This document shows positions 45,376 to 55,592 of a stretch of 64,000 nt of DNA, piece after piece. The DNA is from Henriciella sp. (lineage in GTDB: Bacteria > Pseudomonadota > Alphaproteobacteria > Caulobacterales > Hyphomonadaceae): the NCBI GenBank assembly GCA_030066975.1, contig JASJAO010000009.1:22987-86986 (forward strand), written 5' to 3'. Position 1 is the stretch's first letter; every line of letters starts with the position of its first letter. Both the position numbers and the translations under genes were made by a program. The notes below the pieces were generated by a model. It ran no database searches. It was not told the DNA's origin and was given only the letters and a program-made list of their open reading frames with translations.

Positions 45376-45864
45376 CTAGATCTGCGCCCTGATCATGTTC
45401 AGCGCGGCTTCCACCGTGGCCATGCGAATTTCATGGCGTCCAATGTCGCCCAGCATGAGCATTTCGTGGGTCATCGCTTTATTTTCTCGCGCACACGCAA
45501 GATGCACTGTACCAACGGGCTTCATAGGCGTGCCGCCACCCGGACCCGCGATCCCTGTGACCGCGATGGCAAGATTCGCGCGGCTTGCTTCCATAGCGCC
45601 CTCCGCCATTAGACGGGCCACGGGCTCAGACACAGCCCCATAGTCGGCGAGGACATCACCTGCCACATTCAGGACTTCGGCTTTAGCCTGATTGGAATAG
45701 GTGACGAAGCCGCGCTCAAAGACTTTGGATGAGCCTGCAAATTCGGTGAACAGCGCGGAAATCAGCCCGCCGGTACAGCTTTCGGCGGTGGCAATCCGGA
45801 CCCGGCGCTCGGCTGCATCGTCCATCACCAGAAGGCCAAGATTTCGAATACGGTCTGGAAACAT
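45376..45864 (-). CDS. pncC: CinA C-terminal-domain nicotinamide-nucleotide amidohydrolase
   Basis: 162 residues of the CinA-C fold: RIATAESCTGGLISALFTEF, VTYSNQAKAEVL, ANLAIAVTGIAGPGGGTP. It hydrolyses nicotinamide mononucleotide to nicotinate mononucleotide in pyridine nucleotide recycling. The N-terminal MoCF domain of full CinA is absent, which is common. It lies just downstream of ispDF on the same strand with a 9-base gap. Confidence 0.9.
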   Translation of the reverse strand: MFPDRIRNLGLLVMDDAAERRVRIATAESCTGGLISALFTEFAGSSKVFERGFVTYSNQAKAEVLNVAGDVLADYGAVSEPVARLMAEGAMEASRANLAIAVTGIAGPGGGTPMKPVGTVHLACARENKAMTHEMLMLGDIGRHEIRMATVEAALNMIRAQI

Positions 45865-45873
45865 GGACGCAGC

Positions 45874-47022
45874 CTAAGCTGGATGGGTGACGGATGACAA
45901 GGCCACGCTCGCCTGCGCTGCGATCCCCTCCTGGCGCCCTGTAAATCCAAGACGTTCAGTCGTGGTGGCTTTCACGCTCACACGATCAATCGAAACACCC
46001 ATCGTTTCGGCTGTTCTAGCGCGCATCTGCTCCCGATGCGGCTTCACTTTCGGAGCTTCGCAGATGATCGTGATATCGCAATTGCTAACCTCATACCCCT
46101 GTTTTCGAACAAGCATGAGCGCGTGCTTCAGGAACAGCTCAGAGGGCGCGCCTTTCCATTGCGGGTCGCTGGGTGGAAAGTGATCTCCAATATCTCCCAG
46201 CGCGCAGGCGCCCAGAAGGGCGTCGGTCAAGGCATGCCAGGCAACATCGGCATCGGAATGGCCCGCGAGTTTCTGTGTGTGGGGAATGGAGATCCCACAC
46301 AGGATCACAGCCTCTCCGTCCTCAAACGCGTGCACATCATAGCCACTGCCGACGCGAGGGGGAGGCAGAGGCGCGCTCATCAATTTCTCCATTCGCTTCA
46401 GATCTCCAGGATACGTGATTTTCGACAATCGCTCAGATCCCGCTGTGAGTTTAATCGTGCCGCCTGTGGCCTCAATTGCAGCAAGATCATCAACCAGATC
46501 GGGCCCGGCTTGCGAGAGCGCCGACCGTATCGGCCCGACGCGAAACACTTGCGGCGTCTGGATGCGATACAGATCGGACCGGTCGACGGTGGTGAGCCCA
46601 TCTCCATCTTGTCGTTTCAGCGCATCAATCACTCGCAGGGCAGGCGCCGCGGCGTCGACTCCCTCTAATGCCTCAAACAGGGCGTCAATCACATCCGGCG
46701 TGAGACCGGGTCTCGCCGCATCATGAATGAACACCGGCGCCTCATCCGGCAGATCAAGCGCGGCCAGTCCGTTGCGCACAGAGTCACTGCGGGAGGCACC
46801 GCCATGAACCAGTTTCATTTCTAAGCTGCCGTCAATCTTATAGTGTTCTTCGTCACCTTTCGGCACAACCAACACGAGCTGTTTGATGGACGGATGCTGC
46901 AAGAAGACCTTTGCTGACCAATAGAAGACTGCATTCCCGCATAGCCGTTGCAGCTGCTTTGGGTGGTCTCCACCGGCACGAAGCCCTTGGCCTCCTGCAA
47001 CTATAATCGCGCCAGCATTCAT
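45874..47022 (-). CDS. ispDF: Bifunctional IspD-IspF enzyme
   Basis: About 382 residues from ATG 47022, which starts the conserved MNAGAIIVAGGQGLRAGGDH; the frame extends 16 codons upstream. Residues 1 to ~220 are the cytidylyltransferase IspD (IHDAARPGLTPDVIDAL), and ~225-382 the cyclodiphosphate synthase IspF (VGSGYDVHAFEDG, GHSDADVAWHALTDALLGA, GDIGDHFPPSD). They catalyse steps 3 and 5 of the MEP isoprenoid pathway. The fusion is characteristic of alphaproteobacteria and epsilonproteobacteria. Confidence 0.94.
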   Translation of the reverse strand: MNAGAIIVAGGQGLRAGGDHPKQLQRLCGNAVFYWSAKVFLQHPSIKQLVLVVPKGDEEHYKIDGSLEMKLVHGGASRSDSVRNGLAALDLPDEAPVFIHDAARPGLTPDVIDALFEALEGVDAAAPALRVIDALKRQDGDGLTTVDRSDLYRIQTPQVFRVGPIRSALSQAGPDLVDDLAAIEATGGTIKLTAGSERLSKITYPGDLKRMEKLMSAPLPPPRVGSGYDVHAFEDGEAVILCGISIPHTQKLAGHSDADVAWHALTDALLGACALGDIGDHFPPSDPQWKGAPSELFLKHALMLVRKQGYEVSNCDITIICEAPKVKPHREQMRARTAETMGVSIDRVSVKATTTERLGFTGRQEGIAAQASVALSSVTHPA

Positions 47023-47134
47023 AATGTCCCGAATAGACTCCTTGATGTAAAAAGGCCACAACGTCTGCACGACTGCATGGCGGACTCATGTGCCTCACTG
47101 TTGTGCAGAGTAAATATATGGTTCACATGCGGCT

Positions 47135-48133
47135 ATGAGTTTTTCGCATCATTTTCAGGCAGAGCGTGTTTGGCTCGCTCCGATGTCCGGGTCTACGGAT
47201 GCCGCTTTCCGACGTCAGGTCGTGAAGTTCGGAGCCCGCGCAGTTGTGTCCGAAATGGTTGCCGGAGAAACGCTGCTGACAGCCAGACCAGACATGGTTC
47301 GACGCATGTGTCGTCATGAAGGGGAGGGGCAGTGGATTGTCCAACTCGCCGCGCGCCGCCCGGAAGACATGCGTGATGGGGCGAAACTCCTGGTCGATGC
47401 GGGTGTCGATGTCGTCGATATCAACATGGGCTGTCCGTCTCGTCAGGTCACGGGCGGCAGTTCCGGGTCTGCGCTTATGCGGGAACCGGACCTCGCGCTG
47501 AAGATCATTGACGCGGCGCTCGAAGGGGCAGGGGATCGACCGGTGACGCTGAAAATGCGGCTTGGCTGGAATCATCAGTCACTGAACGCGCCGTATATTG
47601 CGCAGCAGGCCGAAGCGCGCGGTATTCAACTGATTACGGTCCATGGGCGAACGCGTTGCCAGTTCTACAAGGGATCGGCGGACTGGCGAGCGATCCGAGA
47701 CACGGTCGAAACTGTGTCGATCCCGGTCATTGCCAATGGCGATATTGCCGGAGAGAGCGATGCCCAGCGCGCGCTTGATCAGTCCGGGGCTTATGGCGTG
47801 ATGATCGGACGGGCGGCGATGGGTCGGCCCTGGCTGGTTGGACAGATCGCGAATGACTTGAACGGGATCGCCTATCGGGAGCCCAACCTTGAGAACCAGT
47901 GTGAGAGTTTGTGCGAGCAGATTGAGGACAGTTTGAGCCTGTATGGCGCGTTTCTCGGCTTACGCACCGTGCGCAAGCACGTCGCCGCCGCGATCGATCA
48001 CGTCGCTCTTGAACTCACGCCTGAGGCACGTCGCAGTTTGAGATCTCAGCTCTGCCAACTAAATGATGCCACGGCGCTGATGGATAGCCTGCAGCGGCTG
48101 TATTGTCATAGACAAGTGGATATTGCGGCATGA
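47135..48133 (+). CDS. dusB: tRNA-dihydrouridine synthase B
   Basis: 332 residues, flavin TIM barrel: [40 protein letters not shown] (with the catalytic cysteine), [16 protein letters not shown] and IANGDIAG. It reduces uridine in tRNA D-loops with NADPH. It forms an operon with ntrB and ntrC, joined to ntrB by an ATGA overlap, the standard alphaproteobacterial arrangement. Confidence 0.94.
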   Translation: MSFSHHFQAERVWLAPMSGSTDAAFRRQVVKFGARAVVSEMVAGETLLTARPDMVRRMCRHEGEGQWIVQLAARRPEDMRDGAKLLVDAGVDVVDINMGCPSRQVTGGSSGSALMREPDLALKIIDAALEGAGDRPVTLKMRLGWNHQSLNAPYIAQQAEARGIQLITVHGRTRCQFYKGSADWRAIRDTVETVSIPVIANGDIAGESDAQRALDQSGAYGVMIGRAAMGRPWLVGQIANDLNGIAYREPNLENQCESLCEQIEDSLSLYGAFLGLRTVRKHVAAAIDHVALELTPEARRSLRSQLCQLNDATALMDSLQRLYCHRQVDIAA

Positions 48134-49182
48134 GAACTCTTGTAGATCTTGCGGGCCTCGCGCCCTTCGCGCTGTTGCAACTCGATGAACGCCGCAGAAT
48201 TGTCGGCGCAAATCCCGAAGCTCAATCGCTGTTGGGACATTCGGAGCGGGCGATGTTGCGCTCGCCGCTGAGCGAAATTGTGTTCCATGACTCACCAATC
48301 TTTGGCCTGATTGATCGCGCCATTCAACTCGACGGCGATGTCTCCGCGCATTCCGTCAGCCTGATGGGGCCTGGATTTTCGAGGCGGCGCGTCCTGAACA
48401 TCAAATTGCGCCCGACCGGCGGTGGGGGCGTCGTGATGGCGTTCATGCCGTCCGCAGACGAGGGTGTTGTCGATAGTCCTGCCAGTGTCGCCGCGTTTGG
48501 CCGGATTCTCGGTCATGAAGTGAAGAACCCGCTCGCAGGAATTTCCGGTGCGGCGCAATTACTGGCGCGAAAGGCGAGCCCTGATCAAACCGGCATGCTC
48601 GATATCATTCAGAATGAAACCAAGCGGATCGAGCGCCTGATCTCTCGCTTGTCAGCGTTTGAACTGTTCTCCTCGCCGAGGATCACGGCGTTCAATATTC
48701 ATGAGTTGCTCGACCAGGTGATTGCGGCCGAAGAACTGGCCCATGGCAATCGTCTAAAGATCAACCGCCTTTATGACCCCTCGCTGCCGCTCATTGAGGG
48801 CGACCAGGATCATCTTCACGAGGCGGTCCAGAACGTCTTGCGCAACGCGGCTGAGGCGGCGTTTGAAGGTCCAAATGGCGCGGCAGTTTCAATTGAGACC
48901 GCATTTGAAACTGGTTTTGCGATTGCAGGGCTAACTCCAAGTGGCAAACTCGGCCGGGCGATCCGGATCACGATCCGGGACAATGGCGGCGGGATTCCAC
49001 CTGAGAAACGAGAAAAAATGTTCGACCTCTTCACGTCATCGAAATCCGGTGGCCGTGGCCTCGGTCTTAACGTCGTAAGCGAAATTGTCTCGGCACATCG
49101 TGGGCGTGTCAAAATTGACAGTCAGCCCGGCGACACGAGATTCTCGATCTACCTGCCTATTAAAAGAAAGACGCAATCATGA
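48130..49182 (+). CDS. ntrB: Nitrogen regulation sensor kinase NtrB
   Basis: 350 residues: N-terminal PAS ([20 protein letters not shown]), HisKA with the phosphorylated His in [19 protein letters not shown], and the ATPase boxes [22 protein letters not shown] and [14 protein letters not shown]. Cytoplasmic; it phosphorylates or dephosphorylates NtrC according to PII state. Overlaps dusB and ntrC by 4 bases each. Confidence 0.94.
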   Translation: MRTLVDLAGLAPFALLQLDERRRIVGANPEAQSLLGHSERAMLRSPLSEIVFHDSPIFGLIDRAIQLDGDVSAHSVSLMGPGFSRRRVLNIKLRPTGGGGVVMAFMPSADEGVVDSPASVAAFGRILGHEVKNPLAGISGAAQLLARKASPDQTGMLDIIQNETKRIERLISRLSAFELFSSPRITAFNIHELLDQVIAAEELAHGNRLKINRLYDPSLPLIEGDQDHLHEAVQNVLRNAAEAAFEGPNGAAVSIETAFETGFAIAGLTPSGKLGRAIRITIRDNGGGIPPEKREKMFDLFTSSKSGGRGLGLNVVSEIVSAHRGRVKIDSQPGDTRFSIYLPIKRKTQS

Positions 49183-50540
49183 CCCAGAAGACGGTCCTCC
49201 TCGCAGAAGATGATGCAAGCATACGATTGATTGTGAACCAAACGCTGGTCAGTGCCGGTTATGCGGTTCGGGCCACCAGTTCGCCAGATGCGCTGGAGCG
49301 TTGGGTTCGAAACGGCGAGGGAGATGTCGTCGTCACAGATGTTTATCTGACCGAAACAGCGATATTTGAGCTGCTTCCATCCTTCCGCCTAGCACGCCCC
49401 GATCTGCCGATCATTGTCATGAGTGGCCAGAACACGATCCTCACGGCAGCATCCGCAGCCCAACATGGCGTGTTCGATTATCTGCCAAAGCCGTTCGATA
49501 TTGATCAGCTGACCGACCTCGTCGACCGGGCGCTGAAAGACCAGTCCCGTTCGAAGCCCGCCTTGCCGTTAAACGACAGCGAAGACGGCACACTGCCTCT
49601 GGTCGGGCGCTCCGAGCCGATGCAGGAAGTCTATCGGATCATCTCCCGCGTGATGAATACCGATCTGACCGTCCTGATCGAAGGCGAATCTGGCACGGGT
49701 AAAGAACTTGCGGCGCGCGCGATACATGATCTTGGTGCGCAGCGTGGCGGCGAGTTTTACTCACTTGATCTCGCCGCGATGCCGACCGAACAGGTCAGTC
49801 GCGAATTGTTCGGCACCGACGACAAGCCCGGTATCGCCTATCAGTCAGACGCAACAATTTACCTCGACGAAATCGGAGACCTGTCGGCAGAGGCGCAGAC
49901 CCAATTGGTCAAACTGATGCGGGAAGAGGGCAGTGCCCGGATTATCGCCTCCACACGCCAACCGCTTTCCTCGCTGGTGGATTCCGGCGCGTTTAGGGAA
50001 GATCTGTACTATCGTATCAATGTTGTTCGGATCGACATGCCGGAGCTGCGGCAACGCAAGTCCGATATTCCGGAGCTGGTGCGGACATTCCTGATCCGTG
50101 CAGAACGTCGTGGCCTGCCCAACAAGGAAATTGAACAGTCGGCCATGGACCTGATGATGGCCTATGACTGGCCAGGAAACGTCCGCGAACTGGAAAATCT
50201 GATCTTTAGATTGGCCGCGCTCAGTCCTGACGCGACGATCACGCAGCGGGATATTGAACGCGAGCTGCGCGCCGAATCACTCAAGGACCTGAATGGTAAC
50301 ACGTCCTTTGAGTCAGAGATCGAGACCCTTCTACACCGTTATGTCATGGCCGATCTGCTGAAAGGCGCCGAAGACGGGGAGAAGATCCATCAGGACATTC
50401 TGGAACGCGTTGAACGCCCGCTCATTCGCTTGGCCCTGTCGGTTACATCGGGTAACAAGCTGAGAACCGCAGCGCTGCTCGGCGTTAATCGCAACACGCT
50501 GCGGGCGCGGATCAACGCCCTAGGGTTAACAGAAGAATAA
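49179..50540 (+). CDS. ntrC: Nitrogen regulator NtrC, lacking the GAFTGA loop
   Basis: 453 residues. Receiver with the acceptor Asp in VVVTDVYLTE and Lys in YLPKPFD; AAA+ domain with Walker A GESGTGKE and Walker B TIYLDEIGDLS; C-terminal Fis-type HTH (NKLRTAALLGVNRNTLRARI). Between RELFGTDDKPG and the Walker B block the sigma-54 contact motif GAFTGA is missing. As in Rhodobacter capsulatus NtrC, such a protein is expected to act on sigma-70 promoters or as a repressor. It follows ntrB with an ATGA overlap. Confidence 0.93.
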   Translation: MTQKTVLLAEDDASIRLIVNQTLVSAGYAVRATSSPDALERWVRNGEGDVVVTDVYLTETAIFELLPSFRLARPDLPIIVMSGQNTILTAASAAQHGVFDYLPKPFDIDQLTDLVDRALKDQSRSKPALPLNDSEDGTLPLVGRSEPMQEVYRIISRVMNTDLTVLIEGESGTGKELAARAIHDLGAQRGGEFYSLDLAAMPTEQVSRELFGTDDKPGIAYQSDATIYLDEIGDLSAEAQTQLVKLMREEGSARIIASTRQPLSSLVDSGAFREDLYYRINVVRIDMPELRQRKSDIPELVRTFLIRAERRGLPNKEIEQSAMDLMMAYDWPGNVRELENLIFRLAALSPDATITQRDIERELRAESLKDLNGNTSFESEIETLLHRYVMADLLKGAEDGEKIHQDILERVERPLIRLALSVTSGNKLRTAALLGVNRNTLRARINALGLTEE

Positions 50541-50614
50541 TTGACGGTTGGCGCGTCTGTTGCTCTAAATCATCAGTGTTGCGGTTTTGATACAGCATCG
50601 CATTGAGGTTTTGC

Positions 50615-52810
50615 GTGGCAAATACATTGGTTCAATCGGTCAAGCGATCCGGCGGTCGCTGGTTCCAGGCACTCTTTGTGATCGCTGCGATCCTGAGCGC
50701 GTCAGCGAGCTATATCGCGCTCGCGCGTTCCAGTCCGACGGCTTCCGTTCCACGCGAAGTTCAGATTCTGTTGATGGCGAACACCATCATTCTGCTCGTG
50801 CTCGGCTGGATGGTGGTCTCACGTTACATCGATCTTCGTCGCGACAAGGACAAAGCCGGGGGAGGGCGGCTGGCACAACGCTTCATGCTGCTCTTTGGTC
50901 TGTCGGTCATGATTCCGACCGTCATCGTGTCTTTGTTCCTCTGGTCAACGATTTCCAAAGGCATCGACACCTGGTTTGGGCAGCGAGTGGTCACGCTTGT
51001 TGAAGAAACCGCATCGGTCGCGCGCGAGAATGTCGAAGAGTTCAGCGGCGTGTTCGAGGAAGACGCCAAACTCATGGCCGTCGATGTTAACAATGCAGCC
51101 GAGGGCTATCTGAATGACCGTCTGCGCTTTGAATCCTACCTCGGAATCCAGGCCTATCTTCGCAACATTCCGGCCGCCTACATCATCGATGGCGAGGGCA
51201 CCATCACCGCCGTCGCAGAAAATATGTCCGAGACCGGCTTTTTTCGCAGACCCACAGCAGAGACATTCGCAGACCTGCAAGAGGGCTCTGTCATTGTCTC
51301 GATCCAGGAAGATGCAGGCTTCGCCTCAGCCGTCACCAAACTCGCTGCGATTGACAGCGCCTATCTCTATCTCGCCAAGCCTCTGGATGTTGTCGCGATT
51401 AACCGCCTGCGAAAAGCTGAAGGCGCACTTGTCGAGTACCGTTTGGCAGAGCGCCGAAGCGAAGAACTTAAACTCCTCTTCGTGATCGCCTATCTCCAGA
51501 TCGCAACACTGGTGCTGCTGCTCTCAGTCCGCTTCGCGCAGGAAGTGGCCGCCCGGATCACAGAGCCGATCGGTCGATTGGCCGTTGCGGCCAGTGAAGT
51601 CAGTGAAGGGGTTCGTGGTGTGCAGGTGCCATTGCCTCAGGCTGATGATGAGGTGAAAGCGCTTTCGACCTCGTTCAACTATATGACCAGTCAGCTCGAC
51701 GAGCGTCGCAGTGATTTGATTGCCGCGCGCGAACTGTCTGAGCAACGACGGCAGTTTCTGGAAACACTGCTTGCTGAACTCAGCGCCGGTGTGGTTCGGA
51801 TCGACCGCGACGGGATTATCACGCTTGCTAATCGTTCAGCCCGTGGCCTGCTGAACCGGGAGGATATCACGGGTCATTTACTTTCAGAGATTGCTCCTGC
51901 GCTGGCCAATACCGCACGTCAGACCATTGAAACCGGTGAGCCGATTGACGCCTCGGTCAATCTGGACGGTGCGCGCGGTACGCGCCACATTCGTTTGAAA
52001 GTCACAGAGGACGCCGATGGCGGGTTCGTGTTGACGTTTGATGATGCGAGCCGCCTTGTCAGCGCACAACGCCAATTGGCCTGGAGAGATGTTGCACGCC
52101 GGATCGCGCATGAGATTCGTAACCCGCTGACGCCGATCCAGCTTTCCACGGAGCGATTGAGACGCCGCTACAGCGACAAAATCGATGACTCAGACGGTGT
52201 GTTCCAACGCTGTCTCGATACGATATCGCGACAGGTCTCCGATCTTGGACGCATGGTCACGGAATTCTCCGACTTCGCACGGATGCCGAAACCCCGTCCA
52301 AGCCAGTTCGGAATTACCGCGCTGCTCGAAGACATCTGTTTTGCTCAGAAGGTTGTGAATCCAGATTTCGACATCACGGTGACCTCTGATCTTGGCGACC
52401 AGGAAATTCTAGGAGACGAGCGTCTGCTCGCGCAAGCCTTTGGCAACATTGTTAAAAATGCCGCTCAGGCACTTGCGTCCCGCCCGCTAACTGACGAGGC
52501 GACCGGTCAAATCCGCGTTCACATCGAAAGACATGAGAATAGCGAAGTTCGAATCCGAATTACCGATAACGGTCCGGGGTTCCCCGATGATGTGCGGGAA
52601 AAACTTCTCGAACCATATGTCACAACACGGGAGGGCGGAGCTGGTCTTGGTCTCGCCATCGTCAATCGGATCATCATGGACCATGGCGGGGACATTGTGC
52701 TCTCCACACGGTCCGACGGGGAAAAGGGCGCTGAAGTTCGGGTGACGTTGCCGATCCATCTGGATGTGTCGAGCACACCCGCACCTGAAGAAGTGGAGTT
52801 CGCTGAATGA
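50615..52810 (+). CDS. ntrY: Membrane sensor kinase NtrY
   Basis: About 731 residues from GTG 50615, preceded by GAGG; a TTG at 50603 is also in frame. Several N-terminal helices (ALFVIAAILSASASYIALA, LLMANTIILLVLGWMVV and FMLLFGLSVMIPTVIVSLFL), a periplasmic sensor, a helix near 300 followed by HAMP, a PAS domain, HisKA with His in RRIAHEIRNPLTPIQLS, and ATPase boxes ending in GGAGLGLAIV. Partner of NtrX; in alphaproteobacteria this pair affects nitrogen use, envelope and redox control. Confidence 0.93.
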   Translation: MANTLVQSVKRSGGRWFQALFVIAAILSASASYIALARSSPTASVPREVQILLMANTIILLVLGWMVVSRYIDLRRDKDKAGGGRLAQRFMLLFGLSVMIPTVIVSLFLWSTISKGIDTWFGQRVVTLVEETASVARENVEEFSGVFEEDAKLMAVDVNNAAEGYLNDRLRFESYLGIQAYLRNIPAAYIIDGEGTITAVAENMSETGFFRRPTAETFADLQEGSVIVSIQEDAGFASAVTKLAAIDSAYLYLAKPLDVVAINRLRKAEGALVEYRLAERRSEELKLLFVIAYLQIATLVLLLSVRFAQEVAARITEPIGRLAVAASEVSEGVRGVQVPLPQADDEVKALSTSFNYMTSQLDERRSDLIAARELSEQRRQFLETLLAELSAGVVRIDRDGIITLANRSARGLLNREDITGHLLSEIAPALANTARQTIETGEPIDASVNLDGARGTRHIRLKVTEDADGGFVLTFDDASRLVSAQRQLAWRDVARRIAHEIRNPLTPIQLSTERLRRRYSDKIDDSDGVFQRCLDTISRQVSDLGRMVTEFSDFARMPKPRPSQFGITALLEDICFAQKVVNPDFDITVTSDLGDQEILGDERLLAQAFGNIVKNAAQALASRPLTDEATGQIRVHIERHENSEVRIRITDNGPGFPDDVREKLLEPYVTTREGGAGLGLAIVNRIIMDHGGDIVLSTRSDGEKGAEVRVTLPIHLDVSSTPAPEEVEFAE

Positions 52811-54198
52811 CAAATGATATTCTCATTGTTGATGATGAGCCCGATATCCGCGAGCTGATCGCGGGCGTTCTGGAGGATGAGGGGTATGCTGTGCGGACCG
52901 CGGCGACGGCGGATCGCGCACTGTCAGAAGTCAGGCAACGGGCGCCAAGCCTTGTTGTGCTGGATGTCTGGCTGCAGGGCAGCGACATGGATGGTCTGTC
53001 GGTTCTCAAATACCTGAAGACGATTGACCCGCTCTTGCCTGTGATCGTGATCTCAGGGCACGGCAATATCGAAACAGCCGTGGCCGCCATTCGCCGTGGT
53101 GCTTACGATTTCATCGAAAAGCCGTTCAAGACCACGCGCCTCTTGCATTTGATTGAACGTGCGATCGAAGCCGCAGATCTGAAGCGCGAGAATGCCGCGC
53201 TGCGGAACAAAAGTCTGCATGTTTCGAGCTGGATTGGCGATAGCGGCGCGGCGCAAACCCTGCGTCAGTCAATCGACAAAGTAGCGCCGACCAATTCCCG
53301 CGTTCTGATCAGTGGTGATGCGGGGGTTGGTAAGGAGCTTTGCGCCAAACTGATCCACGATCATTCCCTGCGTTCTACGTCACCGTTTGTGGCGGTCAGC
53401 GCCGCGAATATTGCCGCCGATCAGATGGAGCGGGAACTTTTTGGCGAAGAAGATGCCAATGGTTTGCCGATCAAGCTTGGCGTGTTCGAACAGGCGCACG
53501 GCGGAACGCTTCTGCTGGACGAAGTCGGCGATATGCCGGTCGGCACGCAGAGCAAGATCCTGCGAGTCCTCACTGAGCAGCGGTTCAAACGTTTCAATGG
53601 GCGCTCGGACGTCTCTGTGGATGTGCGGGTCATGTCATCTTCCACCCGCGATCTGATGGATGAAGTAAATGCCGGACGTTTTCGTAAGGATCTCTACTAT
53701 CGTTTGAACGTCGTCCCGCTCTATGTCCCAGCCTTGTCCGAACGCCGTGACGACATTCCCCAACTGGTGTCCTATTTCATCGAACGTATCGCCGACAGTT
53801 CAGGCCTGAACCCGCGGAGTTTCTCTGCCGAAGCGCTGGCGGTTCTACAGTCCATGACCTGGCCCGGAAACGTACGCCAGCTGCGCAATCTGGTCGAGCG
53901 TGTCTTGATCCTCTCGCGCAATGCCAGTGACCAACCCGTACAAGTGGACGAATTACCTCTGGATCGGCCTGGAAATGGCGATGGCGACGATCTGAGCGTG
54001 TCTGCCGATCTCGTTGGCCTCACACTGCGCGATGCCCGTGAACAGTTCGAGCGAGAATATCTCAAGCTCCAAATCACGCGATTTGACGGCAATATCTCAC
54101 GAACCGCCGAGTTCATCGGCATGGAGCGCTCGGCCCTACACCGAAAATTAAAAGCTCTTGGTGTAAGCACGTCCGATAGTCGACCGGATACGAGATAG
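52807..54198 (+). CDS. ntrX: Response regulator NtrX, lacking the GAFTGA loop
   Basis: 463 residues: receiver (LIVDDEPDIRELIAG, acceptor Asp in LVVLDVWLQG, Lys in FIEKPFKT), AAA+ domain (ISGDAGVGKELCAK, TLLLDEVGDMPVG, TWPGNVRQLRNL) and Fis-type HTH (GNISRTAEFIGMERSALHRKL). After RELFGEEDANGLPIK the GAFTGA motif is absent and the Walker A is altered (GDAGVGKE), so sigma-54 activation is not expected. The ATG overlaps the ntrY stop, and trkA starts at the next base after the ntrX stop. Confidence 0.93.
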   Translation: MTNDILIVDDEPDIRELIAGVLEDEGYAVRTAATADRALSEVRQRAPSLVVLDVWLQGSDMDGLSVLKYLKTIDPLLPVIVISGHGNIETAVAAIRRGAYDFIEKPFKTTRLLHLIERAIEAADLKRENAALRNKSLHVSSWIGDSGAAQTLRQSIDKVAPTNSRVLISGDAGVGKELCAKLIHDHSLRSTSPFVAVSAANIAADQMERELFGEEDANGLPIKLGVFEQAHGGTLLLDEVGDMPVGTQSKILRVLTEQRFKRFNGRSDVSVDVRVMSSSTRDLMDEVNAGRFRKDLYYRLNVVPLYVPALSERRDDIPQLVSYFIERIADSSGLNPRSFSAEALAVLQSMTWPGNVRQLRNLVERVLILSRNASDQPVQVDELPLDRPGNGDGDDLSVSADLVGLTLRDAREQFEREYLKLQITRFDGNISRTAEFIGMERSALHRKLKALGVSTSDSRPDTR

Positions 54199-55572
54199 AT
54201 GCGCGTCATCATTTGCGGGGCAGGGCGTGTCGGGCAAGGCATTGCGCGCCACCTGTCTCAGGAAAATCATGACATCACCATGATCGACGAGAATGGCGAT
54301 CTGATTGAGCGCGTTCAGACCGATTATGATGTGCGCGGGGTTGTCGGGCATGCGGCGCATCCTGATACACTTGCCGCCGCAGGCGCAGAGTCGACAGATA
54401 TGTTGATCGCCGTCACGCACTTTGACGAGATCAATATGGTCATCTGTCAGGTCGCCGACACGATGTTCTCCGTGCCGACCAAGATCGCCCGCATCCGGGC
54501 GCGGGCTTATCTCGACAAAGATCAGACCAAGCTGTTCTCACCGTCTGGGTTTCCGATCGATATGGTGATCTCGCCCGAAATCGAAGTCGGCGAGTCCATC
54601 CTGCGCCGCTTTCGCAGCCCCAGCGCTGTGGCAAGCATCAGTTTCGAGAATGGCGAGCTGCAATTGCTCGGCATGCGTCTTAAGGAAGACAGTCCGCTTC
54701 TGGATACCGCGCTGGATCAGATTTCAGAGCTCTTTCCCGATCTCGCCGCGCGTGTGGTCGGCATCAAGCGCGGCAATAATGTCTTTGCGCCGCGCGGGAA
54801 TGACCAGCTGCATATTGAAGACACCGCCTATGTGACCGTTGCGCGGTCGGATATTCCGCGCCTCAACAAGCTGTTTAATCGCCCCGCCAACGCGATGCGG
54901 CGCGTCGTGATTGTTGGCGGGGGGAATATCGGCATCTATGTCGCCGCTCAGCTGGAGCGCGACAACAATGTCCGCGTGCGCCTGATTGAGGCGAGTGAAG
55001 CGCAAGCCGATATCGCGGTCACCCGGTTGAAGCAGACCATTGTCATCAATGGGGATGGCCTGTCTCGCGATATTCTCGAAGAGGCAGGGGCCCAATCAGC
55101 CGGGATCGTCATCGCAGTGACCAATGATGACAAGACCAATATGCTGATCTGCAAACTGGCCAAGCAGATGGGCGCGAAACGCACGCATGCGCTGGTCAAC
55201 TCGTATGAACTGGTCGCGATTTCGAACGATCTGGACATCGACGCGGTGCTTGATCCAAGGGCGCTGAGTGTCTCTCGCATTCTCACAAAACTGCGTCGTG
55301 GCCGTATTCTTTCCGTACAGGCCCTGGAGGATGGCGCCGCTGAAATCGCTGAAGGCATCACACTGACATCCTCACCTCTGATTGGTAAAACCGTCAATTA
55401 TGACGATCTTCCTGAAGGTGTGGTCGCTGCAGCGATCGTCCGCGACGGTGACATCAAGTTCCCGGATTCTCGCACTCGGATAGAGGCGGATGACCGCCTG
55501 CTGGTCTTCTACGAATCGTCAATGACCCGTAAAGTTGAACAGTATTTCAGAGTGAGCGCCGATTTCTTCTAA
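54199..55572 (+). CDS. trkA: Trk potassium transport regulatory subunit TrkA
   Basis: 457 residues with two RCK-N/RCK-C repeats; nucleotide-binding loops CGAGRVGQGIARHLS (residue 4 on) and VGGGNIGIYVAAQLE (about 238). It binds NAD(H) or ATP on the cytoplasmic face and gates the TrkH channel. It begins immediately after ntrX and is followed 20 bases later by trkH, all on one strand. Confidence 0.94.
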   Translation: MRVIICGAGRVGQGIARHLSQENHDITMIDENGDLIERVQTDYDVRGVVGHAAHPDTLAAAGAESTDMLIAVTHFDEINMVICQVADTMFSVPTKIARIRARAYLDKDQTKLFSPSGFPIDMVISPEIEVGESILRRFRSPSAVASISFENGELQLLGMRLKEDSPLLDTALDQISELFPDLAARVVGIKRGNNVFAPRGNDQLHIEDTAYVTVARSDIPRLNKLFNRPANAMRRVVIVGGGNIGIYVAAQLERDNNVRVRLIEASEAQADIAVTRLKQTIVINGDGLSRDILEEAGAQSAGIVIAVTNDDKTNMLICKLAKQMGAKRTHALVNSYELVAISNDLDIDAVLDPRALSVSRILTKLRRGRILSVQALEDGAAEIAEGITLTSSPLIGKTVNYDDLPEGVVAAAIVRDGDIKFPDSRTRIEADDRLLVFYESSMTRKVEQYFRVSADFF

Positions 55573-55592
55573 GTCGCAGAGAAGCAAGATAG

